Origin: Undaria pinnatifida
Taxonomy: Eukaryota > Sar > Phaeophyceae > Laminariales > Alariaceae
Assembly (NCBI GenBank): GCA_012845835.1
Contig: JABAKD010000021.1
Location: 14,981,257-15,045,256, forward strand
DNA: 64,000 bases
Direction of reading: 5' to 3'
A model generated the notes under the pieces. That model was given only the letters and a program-made list of their open reading frames with translations. It was not told the DNA's origin and made no database searches. This document shows positions 48,401-56,400 of the stretch, one piece after another (the first letter of the stretch is position 1; each line of letters opens with the position of its first letter). The translations under genes and the position numbers were made by a program.

Positions 48401-50578
48401 CCCAGTACTATAATCAAGATATTATCAAGCCCCAAAAGGGTAGAAACGTTTCCGTAGGCGCATCGCTTGGCATGTGTGTTGGTACCCTCTCCCTTGTCGT
48501 GAAAATAAGCTTGGAAATTGTACGGAGGGGATATTATGGTGTGTTATCTAGCGTGCTACACGGTAGTCAGCACGGAATCAACCCAAGAAAGCCGCACGAG
48601 CTCAAAACCAAAATTCCAAACACGAAGGCTCGACCCAAAATACAGGACCGTGTTGCAAATAACTCCCTGCCGGCTGGTGGTCTTAAACATTGGTCGAGGC
48701 TGACCTTTCGGCCGGCGTGCCGGCCGGCCGAAAGGTTGTTTTTTTGTTTAGTTTGACGCCACCAAACACGGAGTGCGGAGTTGCGAGCGCGATTACCCCT
48801 GCCGACCTCGAGCTCCCCCAAGGATTGGGGTTTGGGCTAGGCCTAGGGTGGTCGAGTTGGTCTGGGCCGATGTGCAAGGTTGGAAATAGAACACAGACGA
48901 CCGGTGGGAAGTTCGTAGCATGCCCGTTCTGCATTATTTACGGGGGAGCTCAACCGCGAGGTACTAGAGTACCTGGATCAGATGCGAGCTCTGCAAAAAA
49001 TAAGGCATGCGTGTACGAAGCACGAAGCGCCCCTCCCCCCACCCGTCAAACGACTCTGCCCACGGGATCCAAACGGTTGATGGGAGATAGATGCACTTCT
49101 GACTTCGGTTTGATGCATTTTGCCGAACATCGTGTCTGTTATCTTCACATGGGAGCTCATTTCGCGCGACCTTTTCCTTTTTCTTCCCTCCTATTTTCTG
49201 CAGACTGTTGCTGATGCTATCGGTACGTACATATGACATCGTGATGTGAAAACTACACTCTTGCACGTGCTGCTGTTTGTTTGTTGCCGTATCTATTTCT
49301 ACATATGGGATCTAGTGCTCGTATCATAGCCGAACTATTAATAGTTGCTAATGGCCTTATGGAGAACATCGTTGCAATTTCCATGCATAGCAGCACCTTC
49401 AGTTTGCCGGCAAAATATTTATGTATAACATACTCCGGAGTACTTGCTATTTGTTCTTCGTTGCCATCTCTTCTCTACCCTGGGCCAAAAGCTGTGCCAG
49501 GTAGCTGCTATTATACGTACGTATCCTAGATGGTTTTGTGGTGGATATCTTTGCCACATCCAGCACCTTCAGTGTTTGGATCCCCTTTATTTCGAGGTCG
49601 TCGAAACTGCACTTGTGAGTTGGCAAACTGATAACTGGTACCTGGTACGTACGTGCACAATACGACGTACGACGTACAAACGACACACATGATTCGTACA
49701 AACACACGAATGCAGAATACGGGTAGATAGGCGAGATTCGAAATTTGAAATTGATTACGAGTAAACGCAAAATGATTTCAAAATGAGACGATAGGCAAGA
49801 GTGCAGAGCCACAAAAGATCAAGATAAAATGTGCTACCAGATACTTACGTACTGATACACCGCCATACGCAGTACGTACACATAAGGCTTCGGAGCCCAT
49901 ACGCAGACGCAGATCATATATATCCAGCGCACAGGGATAGAGCAGGTCGAACTCGAACAGCAGAGGGCAGAAACTCTAGAAACAGACAACAACCCACAAC
50001 CATCTCGAGAGGAAGCAAGAAGAGAGACGGGGGAGGGGGGGAGGAGAGGGGCAGGGTGCAAGAAGAAATCAATCTATCAGCTACTCCTAATCCCAACCCT
50101 AATCTTTCCACCTAGCTGCAACGAGTAGTTCACTTGCCTGCAAGAACAGCTCGGCATCCAGTGACGATATTGCCAGGTAGAAGTCTCCAATAACATTGAG
50201 AATAGTCGATGCTGCGATCTCGTAGCTGGTAGCCGTACAAGCCAGGATCAACGGAAACAGCCACCTCCGGCCCACGAAGAGCCCTCGCACGAAGAACACC
50301 CGCAAGAGCATGCTCAGGTCTCCAAAGAACGACGCGGCCGGGCCTCGCTTGGTGGGTGGTGGTGGGGGACAGTCGCTGCTGCCGGATGGTTCAGCATCAG
50401 ATGACGATGACGATGCCATCGTTTTCGACCATAACAGTCCTGTGCGGCGTATCGGCGTACGCTGCTGCTCGCTCCAGCTATCTCCGGTCCGCGGCTCAGG
50501 CTGCCGCTGGGCAGACAAAAGATTCCGGCTCTCGTCTTCATCTCTCCAACGGGACTCTCGGGAGATCGCTGGTGGCAT
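30946..50578 (-). CDS. ABC half transporter, subfamily D-like (six exons)
   Basis: A membrane transporter of TMD-NBD order. Exons (minus strand) are 50578-50138, 39561-39368, 38648-38462, 37739-37557, 34542-34341 and 33439-30946. Exon 1 holds a Ser/Pro-rich N-terminus and the first membrane helix (WLFPLILACTATSYEIA). Exon 3 starts at the subfamily-typical DNPDQRV. Exon 4 has the EGTFRYDHAWLRTHSE motif. Exon 5 holds TM helices (FFDYLGSIINYAAVGGAILYL). Exon 6 has SAGRVAELL, Walker A GPSGCGKTS, Q-loop PQRPY, signature LSIGEQQRLG, Walker B ALAFLDE and switch VGHR. DNPDQR and EGxFRxxH point to ABCD (peroxisome/lysosome/plastid) transporters; the location here is not determinable. Oddities: a GC donor in intron 1, a one-base phase mismatch between exons 2 and 3, a frame break in a G-run in exon 6, and large low-complexity insertions. 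Confidence 0.88.
33470..33640. repeat. Intronic tandem repeat, about 60-bp unit
   Basis: Three near-identical units contain 'GGTGGGATGAGATTCATGGG' and 'TGTGTATGGGAATGTGTAAG', with degenerate copies continuing to about 33740. It lies just inside the acceptor end of ABC intron 5. Confidence 0.85.
33775..34020. repeat. GATC-rich dispersed repeat, copy 1
   Basis: Words 'GATCTGTATGATCTGTA', 'CCGGGTGGGAGCC' and 'ACGATCTG.A.GATCTA' recur in the same order at 55833-56075 and 61264-61600. The unit is about 240 bp, without terminal inverted repeats that I can define. Confidence 0.75.
34640..34835. repeat. Tandem repeat, about 110-bp unit, two copies
   Basis: Units share 'TGCTGGATCGTTCCTG.CGAT' and 'GAGGATCGTTGAA'. 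It is intronic, in ABC intron 4. Confidence 0.75.
34853..35270. mobile_element. hAT-type non-autonomous element, diverged copy
   Basis: It starts 'CAGGGCTGCCCACGGGTCGG' and ends 'TTACCCGCGAAAAGCCCT', with interior GACCCG/CGCGA words. It is related to the 51805-53191 element. The target duplication is not recognisable. It is intronic. Confidence 0.5.
35985..37290. repeat. 230-bp tandem satellite-like array, about 5.6 copies
   Basis: Successive units start near 35985, 36209, 36441, 36671, 36901 and 37136. They share 'TTGCCTTCTGAGGCAAAAA', 'CAAACCCATGG' and 'GACGATTTTGGGTCAGAATT'. The three central units are almost identical, so the array expanded recently. It lies in ABC intron 4 (34543-37556). 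The period is not a multiple of three, and the open frames across it are not genes. Confidence 0.95.
37930..38040 (+). repeat. Dispersed repeat 'GTGAAAACCCGAC' family, copy 2
   Basis: Contains 'TCGGCGAAAACCCGACGTGC' and 'CTACAGCCATGCGCAAAATG', matching the copy at 22990-23195. It lies in ABC intron 3. Confidence 0.65.
38205..38455. repeat. C/T-rich low-complexity tract (CCCTCCCTT repeats)
   Basis: Almost pure pyrimidine on the plus strand, with CCCTCCCTTCCCTCC units. It lies immediately next to the exon boundary at 38462, just inside ABC intron 3 at its donor end. The region upstream (38080-38215) resembles 24030-24160. Confidence 0.85.
38820..39960. repeat. G-rich GGGGTTGGGGTGGGG tracts flanking an exon
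   Basis: Irregular GGGGTTGGGG/GGGTTAGGGT repeats cover ABC introns 1 and 2 on both sides of the exon at 39368-39561, which itself has normal composition. On the plus strand these could form G-quadruplexes. On the coding strand they are C/A-rich. Confidence 0.75.
40225..40722. repeat. Tandem repeat, about 104-bp unit, five copies
   Basis: Units share 'TGCGGTTCCCTTTAGTGCGG', 'GGTCCCAG.TTA' and 'CAAAATTGCTTGGAT'. The wording (GGTCCC.GTTTA) echoes the ends of the pogo-like element at 16236, so it may be amplified from a related transposon end. Confidence 0.8.
41391..41496 (+). repeat. (TTG)n-linked dispersed repeat, copy 2
   Basis: (TTG)n, then 'TCTCACATTAACTCGCAT' and 'AATCAAGTCCGCGGTCACAG', then CCAGTCACTCTGGAG. 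Same order as the copies at 1531 and 45511. Confidence 0.75.
41800..42240. repeat. Direct duplication, about 300-bp spacing
   Basis: The segment containing 'ACCACACTACCAACCT' to 'TGCATGATCGCCT' and 'CTAACGAAGTAA' occurs twice (about 41793-41935 and 42098-42232) with about 80 percent identity. Confidence 0.7.
42430..43800. repeat. Repeat cluster with long poly-C runs
   Basis: Several units read 'CCGTCAGATTT.TCCC', 'GGATTTATAGTTTCCGCGCACA', then a C homopolymer of 15-25 bases, then 'CAAACGCCCCACCTAA'. One internal segment (42916-43010) is a copy of the fold-back repeat of 47007-47385. Non-coding; the homopolymer lengths are likely unreliable. Confidence 0.7.
43788..43996 (+). repeat. Half copy of the fold-back element
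   Basis: Matches the left half of the 47007-47385 element: 'TATAGTTTCCGCGCACAGAC' through 'CACAGCTGGAGTGTATTTTC'. The right half is absent. Confidence 0.75.
43997..45390. other. Intronic stretch without recognised features
   Basis: Part of the 10.6-kb ABC intron. A short (CATA)n run lies at about 44565-44585, and 44360-44430 resembles 27955-28045. Nothing coding is supported. Confidence 0.4.
45511..45590 (+). repeat. (TTG)n-linked dispersed repeat, copy 3
   Basis: (TTG)n, 'TCACATTACCTGGCATGATC', 'AAGTCCGTGATCACAGGACA', 'CCAGTCACTCTGGAGTGGA'. About 360 bp away lies an inverted copy, so the two could pair. Confidence 0.8.
45954..46049 (-). repeat. (TTG)n-linked dispersed repeat, copy 4 (inverted)
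   Basis: Reverse complement of copy 3: 'CCAGAGTGATTGGAGCCTGT', 'CCTGTGACCACGGGCTTGAT', 'GTTAATGTGAGAACAA', then a CAA/CAG-rich run. Confidence 0.8.
46383..46475. repeat. Short perfect tandem duplication
   Basis: 'GACGGGGGAAGAAAGGGCCG' plus 'AAATGTTCTCGCGATAGAAA' occurs twice in a row. A diverged relative lies at 40885-40960. Confidence 0.85.
46888..48060. repeat. Tandem repeat, about 180-bp unit, interrupted by a fold-back element
   Basis: Units contain 'CAGCAAGGAACCACGCCAGG', 'AACGCTGCCGCG', 'CCCGTACGCCCCTCTGGTA' and 'CTCCAACCAGCA'. Four copies lie at about 47405-48060. One partial copy at 46888-46995 is separated from the rest by the element at 47007-47385. Confidence 0.85.
47007..47385. 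mobile_element. 379-bp fold-back (MITE-like) element
   Basis: Nearly the whole element is one inverted repeat. It begins 'TATAGTTTCCGCGCACAGAC' and ends with the complement ('TCTGCGCGCGGAAACTATA'), with the centre near 47197. It interrupts a tandem-repeat unit at the point where intact units read 'TTTTCGTTGCTATTGTCGG', which serves as an empty-site reference. Relatives lie at 19975, 42916 and 43788. Confidence 0.85.
48061..50137. other. Intronic stretch near the first ABC exon
   Basis: No gene is supported. 48340-48490 resembles 41160-41290. A perfect hairpin lies at 48703-48736 with 14-bp arms (ACCTTTCGGCCGGC) and a 6-nt loop. Confidence 0.4.
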
Positions 50579-51796
50579 GGGGGTAGCTGTTAGGGCTTCT
50601 GGGTGGTCCTACCCAGGCCTACTAGGAGTGGCACTTGTAGCAGCGTTGTAGCACCAGCATTACTCAGCAGAAAGGAATGAGCGGCACAATCTCGGGCCTG
50701 CTCGTTCTGTGATTGGTCAAAACCGAGAACAGTCTTCACTACTATTAAAGGCTTTGCTGTTGTAGGGATAGGGGAGACGTAGCGGCACAATCTATTTTCA
50801 TCGTTCTGTGATTGGCGAAAAACATATACCACAAAAATGTTTACAGATATGGAGGCGGTGATATTTCAGGGACAGGAAGGAATGATTCAAGGGTGGACCC
50901 AGCGTGTAGGCCAGCTCTATCGAGAAGAACCTTGCAAACAAGCGCCTCGTGGTTGGCTGACGGCTCACCGGTGGTTCAGCGTTTACTGAAAGGATCGGCA
51001 GAGATATAAGCGGGGAGAGTAACAGGGCGTCGGCCTTGCGCAGGTACTCCACAATTTTGCGCACCACACTTTTTACGTAACAAACCAACACAGGTTGCAG
51101 CACAACTATGAGACCCCCTATGAGACCTGTAGTATGCTTCTGCTGCAGTCTGGTATGGGATGATGGCCGAGTCATGTCGCGAATGGTCATGGTAACGGTA
51201 CCCTGAGAGCTGGGAGCTTGAGCTCGCGCGGCATTTATTGGCAAGCGTGTATGCCGCCACGCACGTCCTCTCGCCCATCTGGGTGTTTCGGAGCGCGGGG
51301 AGAGCAGGCACCCCACGTCCGCGCGCGGCTCCAAGCGGAAGAGAAATGCTGGGTTGTTTTTCGTGGCTAGCAGAAACATCGTGTTGCATGTCTCCAAGAG
51401 AATACGACAGGAGCAGTGTACTCGTAACATCCAGCCGACCTGTGGTGTGTCCTTCGCGATGTTCACGAGGGGTACAGCGCGGCCGACGTATCACCCTACC
51501 TGCAAAGCCTAGTTGCGGCTAATCAATCTGTCGAACCCGCAGCTGAACCGATTTGTAAATTTTGTATATTCCAGGTACAGCAGTAGCATACAAAGCCCTG
51601 TGAAAGCTCTCGCGGCTTACCGGTTGGAGAGCACCGGCCCTCTCATTAAGAAATTGGGATACTGGCCCAGACTACATTTCTTATTGGATGCTTTCCACAG
51701 TATTAATGGATTCAGTCTTACTGTTCCCGATTTCCCCGGAATTCTCGGGCTGGGTTTGCTTATTATGAAACTATTTCTTATTAGAAGGCTGGTAGG
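50579..51796. other. Presumed intergenic and 5' region of the ABC gene
   Basis: Short direct repeats around 50690-50830 ('TCGTTCTGTGATTGG.', about 110 bp apart) sit just upstream of the ABC start. A long minus-strand frame at 50798-51466 has no recognisable domain. No promoter element was identified. Confidence 0.35.
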
Positions 51797-51804
51797 GTAT
51801 TATT

Positions 51805-53191
51805 CAGGGCTTTTCACGGGTCGGGTCAAATCTCGCGGGTCGGGTCGGGTCGGGTCGGGTCAGCTGACCCGACCCGACCCGCGAGATTTTCGAGACGTCT
51901 TGACCCAACCCGACCCGACCCGCGAGATTTTCGAGACGTCTTGACCCGACCCGACCCGACCCGCGAGATTTCCGAGACGTCTTGACCCCGACCCGACCCG
52001 ACCCTCGAGATTTTGAAATCGTCCTGACCCGACCCGACCCGACCCGCGACAATCCGGGTGACCCGCGAGATTCGGGTCGTCTTGCGGGTGACGTTAACTT
52101 GACCCGTGACATTTCTCACGGGTCAAAGTCAAAAATTCACGGGTCAAAGCATGTATATCTCGGTCGGTTGGTTGGTCCTTGGTCCCTCGTCCTTGTCCCA
52201 GTACGTCGTGTTCTCTGCGTTTGTTACCGGCATTGTTTGCTGCTGATGATTATGTCATGTGGTGTGCGCGCGAGAAATAGGAAACAAACCGCAACCCATA
52301 TGCATGGACATGCCCGTACCGTTTGACCACCGGGTCGACCCGACGAGCGACCCGACGAGCGAGCTAGTTATCAGTTACAAGTGCAATCTCCGGCCCCGGC
52401 AAGCAGCCTAGCTGAGCCGCCTCCGGCAGCAAGCCCACAACTGTGGCGGTGGATCTGTCAGCAGGGGCTGCGATCCGCGAGGATGCGTTGTCTGCTACTG
52501 GTGCTTGCTGCTGCCAGTGCTGCTGCTGCTGCTGCTGCTTCGACGACGACTGCCCTTCCTTGCCTTTTTACGTTTGGTCACATTTCGTACTGGTATGACC
52601 GTAATATTACTGCTGTTGTTACGGCTTCAGTAGGTACGGGATTCGCGTCACACTGCTGTATGCCTTGGTACGATTTGCTAGGGGTACTGCCTGGTGATTG
52701 TTCTGCACGCTGTGATGACATATGATCGGAGCATCGGCACGAGGGAGGCAGGAAGCCGAAATGTTTGTATTTTTTTGGCGGACCCGCGGGCCCGACCCGC
52801 GGGGCGCCTGCACGGCATCAACGTGGCTCTCAACTGTAAGTTTGATAAAGGCGGATCCGCCGGCTAGATCCGCGGGTTTGACCCGCGGGTCAGCCCAGAA
52901 AAACTCTCGGGTCAATATGGCTTGACCCGCGAAGTGACCCGTATCTCGCGGGTCATGACCCGACCCGACCCGCTAGATTTTGAAAACCTCTTGACCCGAC
53001 CCGACCCGACCCGCGAGATTTTGAAGCCTTTTGACCCGACCCGACCCGACCCGCGAGATTTTAAAAACCTCTTGACCCGACCCGACCCGATCCGTGATAT
53101 TTTAAAACGTAATGACCCGACCCGACCCGCGAGATTTTGAAACCTCCTTGACCCGACCCGCGGGTCGGGTCATGACCCGTGAAAAGCCCTG
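51805..53191. mobile_element. 1387-bp hAT-type non-autonomous element
   Basis: Terminal inverted repeats are CAGGGCTTTTCACGGGTC and GACCCGTGAAAAGCCCTG. The element is flanked by a perfect 8-bp direct repeat, GTATTATT (51797-51804 and 53192-53199). CAGGG ends and an 8-bp target duplication are typical of hAT elements. The interior is filled at both ends with GACCCGACCCGACCCGCGAG minisatellite. The central 0.6 kb is unrelated sequence, and no transposase is present. Confidence 0.9.
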
Positions 53192-53437
53192 GTATTATTA
53201 ACTCGTTCGGCGGGCGATTGGCTCGACCGCCACCAGCAGCAGCAGCTATTATTAATAGTATGCGTATGCTGTTTCACGAGTTGCGAGCACAGCCCTTTCA
53301 TCGATCCAGTAGATCTGCTTAAGTTATGCCAGGTACTACTCTAGACATGTCGTACTTCTAGACCTCCCGCGCCTGCTCCTAAGGGAGTCAATTGGCGATA
53401 TACATAAAAATGCACCCACGAATCGGGAAACTACTGA

Positions 53438-56400
53438 TTGATTGCAGGACGTTACAAGCAGCAATCCCTCTTTCTGCGAATCCCTTTTTCCTCCCTCCCT
53501 CTCTCCCTCCCTCCCTGCCCCCCTTCGCCCCTCCCCCCCGCCCTCATTCAGGTGCAAGATTCGTCTCAAGGCGCACCAGTCGCCTTCTCTGGCGTTGCTT
53601 TTGCTCCTCGCCGCTACTGCGAGGGGCGCGTGCAGTCGTAGCAGCAGCAGCAACAGCGCAGGCGGCATTGGCCTCGCCAGCTACGGCTGCGCCGGCGGCG
53701 CCGTCAACCCTGCCCGGCAACCGCTAGAGGTAGCGGTAGGGGGGGCGGGGAGAGGTGGGCCGGGACCGGGGACGGGGGAGAGGGGAGTGGCTACCACGTT
53801 CCGACAGGCGGCCGTCGTCGCGGGGCGTCGCCACCCCTCACGCCGTCCCTCAATAACCTACCCCCATCAGCAATTCCCGGGGTTTGTCGCACTCCGTCCC
53901 CGCCCCGATGACGCCGCCAGGCGTTGCGGGGTGGGGGCGGGGAGGGGAGGAGGCTCGGGTGTAGTCTCGCGCCTCCTTTGTTCCTCTTCGACTCGAGGAA
54001 GGGGGCCATGGAGAAGGGTTTCTACTGTTATAGGGTGGCGTGGCGTGGGGAAAGGTGACGAGCACCGGGTGAAGAGGGTGACCGTGGGTGACCGGGGTTG
54101 GACCCCGGGGTTTGCAGTTTCGGGCGTGAACGCCCGAGATCGGCTGTCTTGTCAGGTGTGTAAGACAAACGGTTGTTTGCGGTTGTTGTTGTTGTTGTTG
54201 TTGCTGCTGCTTTTGTGTTTTACAGGGCGTCTACCGGGTGGATGGATGGGTGGGGCAGGATTCCCATCCCTACGACGTACGTCATCAGCCGTGCCTTCTT
54301 TTTATGAAACACAGCATCAGCCGCCAACGTAAATCAACCACCTGAGGGTCTATTTCCAAATCTCCCGCAAAAAACAACTACCAAATCCTGGTTATACGTA
54401 GGCAACTTCAGAAGAATGTATCCAGGATCAACAGCAGAACACAAAAGAGGATATCCAATGACTGCTGTACGCTACGCTTTTTTATTTGCCGCTTTTGTTT
54501 TCTCTTTGTTTTTGCCTGCAGCCGTTCAGGATGTGCCAAGCTTCGGCGCTGCCACAGACAACGGACTACTCGAACAACCCCCGGCAGACGATACTTCCCC
54601 CTCCCGAATACCCCCCAAGGGGCCTCGCGGACGCGTCTGACCCCGCGGGGGAGTGGGGACAACGGCGGCGGGCCGTGGGCCAAGATTTACCCGCCGCGGG
54701 GGAAGGTATCCAAACCGGGATTATCGCGAACGGCGAAGATCTTAGTGGTGTTGGTGTTGTGGATGGTGTTGCAGACCGGGAAGCGTTTGTGGAGGGGGGT
54801 CACCAGGAAGGGCCGGAGCGGGAGTTGGTCGGGGGGGTTGCGGAGCAGAGGATGGGTCGCGAGGGGGTGGGCGGTTTGCCTCCTCTTGTCGATGGGGCGG
54901 AGGTGAGCAAATTTTGAAACTGCGGCGTTCTTTGTGCCAAGTTATTTAGCAGGGATGACAGTTACGGCAGCTCAAGGCTCCTCTTTACGGGTAGTTACAG
55001 GTAATCAGCTTTTGGAGTTACGTACGGCAGTTACGGCAAAAGACGGGGATGATAACACACTATCCCCGGGTTTCCACTGTTTTTTCATTAACTCCAGTAT
55101 AAAAAGACTAGCACAAACTGATCGTAGTTTGACACCGCGCGAGCAAGGCGGATCGCGCGACAAGTAAAATAGTATTTGTGCATGTTGGCTGTCTTGCACT
55201 TGATTACAGTGTTGGGAGTGACTCCAGGCCTCTTTTGTGATGTTGACAAAAGCGACAAGGCCCTCACGACCACCCTCCTCATCCGGCGTCAGAGTAGTTG
55301 GCTGTGAAGCCCGACCTCTAAGGGCACCTCATGCGGAGGAACCACCTTCAGCCATGCGTGATGCGTGGTATGTGGTAGGGTGTGGGCTGCTAGATGTGCT
55401 CTGTTGGCTGCTGTGAGCTGCGTGCTATGTCCTGCATGCTGCCGTACAGTACAGGGGTGTCCACTCCTGTCTAGAGACATTGTCATACAAGGGATAGGGG
55501 ATGCCAAAATTTCCGCCAGAAAATCTAGTTACCCACGGCCACCTTTCATTACGGGTGGTTACGCGTAACTCCGTAACACAACCGCCATCCCTGTTTAGGT
55601 CCCGGTGTTGGTGTCTCTTTCCCGGCGAAGAAATTAAGGTGGAGGCATTGGCGTGTGGAGGAAGGGTGGTGCGTCGGGTTGTGGGAGGGCTGTGTGTAAC
55701 TTGACCCAGCTTCAACAAAATGGTTGAAGCATACATGACTTTGACCTCTTTAGAATTGTAGTCACGTTTTGGGGGAGAAAGTATTTGGAATCAGTATAGG
55801 AATTGTTTTGCAGCGGGGAAAGTGCACACTTCGGACAGATCACCGATCCCCGCTTGATGATCTAGATATTGCAGGGGGGGATCTGTATGATCTGTATGTG
55901 TAGCTCATGCTTCCGGGTGGGAGCCGTGCGATCTGCACGACCTAGCACATATTTTCTGGGTTAGATCTGTGGTCTATATATGCAGATGCTCCGCAATAGC
56001 TCATAACGCCAGGTACAGGATCTCCTTGTACAGATGATAATAAATGATTAGATCGTCACCTGTCCGAGGTGTGGAAAGTGTTGAATACTAACCCTATAAA
56101 ACCCTATCCCCGACCGCCTAGAGTTCGTCTCGGAAGGAAGATGCAATGAAGAGTTTGATGCGGAATGTCAACCATTGTGTCGAAGCTGGGCCATGTATTT
56201 TACAATGTTGTGTAGAAGTGCGTGTGTATTTACTCTTCACTGCTGTTGGGAGTATAGACTACAGATCCTGCTCTTTTTCGCTAGCTTACATGTTTTTTTG
56301 CTGGATAAGGAGCATAAAAAACTACGCCGCGTCGTACCGTGTGTTACCACGCTTTTGATGATTTTGTGCTTTTTCAATCGCGCAAATATTTTCCAAACAG

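Larger units (their letters stand above)
39562..50137 (-). other. 10.6-kb intron of the ABC gene with GC donor
   Basis: The donor is TTGCAG|GCAAGT and the acceptor CCGACAG|GTC; both junctions are phase 0 and join ELFLQ to VLWRSLLVV. CAG|GCAAGT is the classic form of a GC-AG intron. The intron hosts most of the repeat families of the window. No independent gene was recognised inside it. Confidence 0.75.

Noticed and set aside
48690-49214. 174-codon plus-strand frame starting MVEADLSAGVPAGRK
   Set aside because: It begins on a hairpin, has no recognisable domain, and lies within the ABC intron.
50798-51466. 222-codon minus-strand frame upstream of the ABC gene
   Set aside because: No domain and no splice sites linking it to exon 1; composition like non-coding sequence.
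53442-54332. A 296-codon plus-strand frame as one gene
   Set aside because: Only its first part up to the donor at 53729 fits the polymerase gene. The remainder is low-complexity Gly/Arg/Leu translation through intron sequence.
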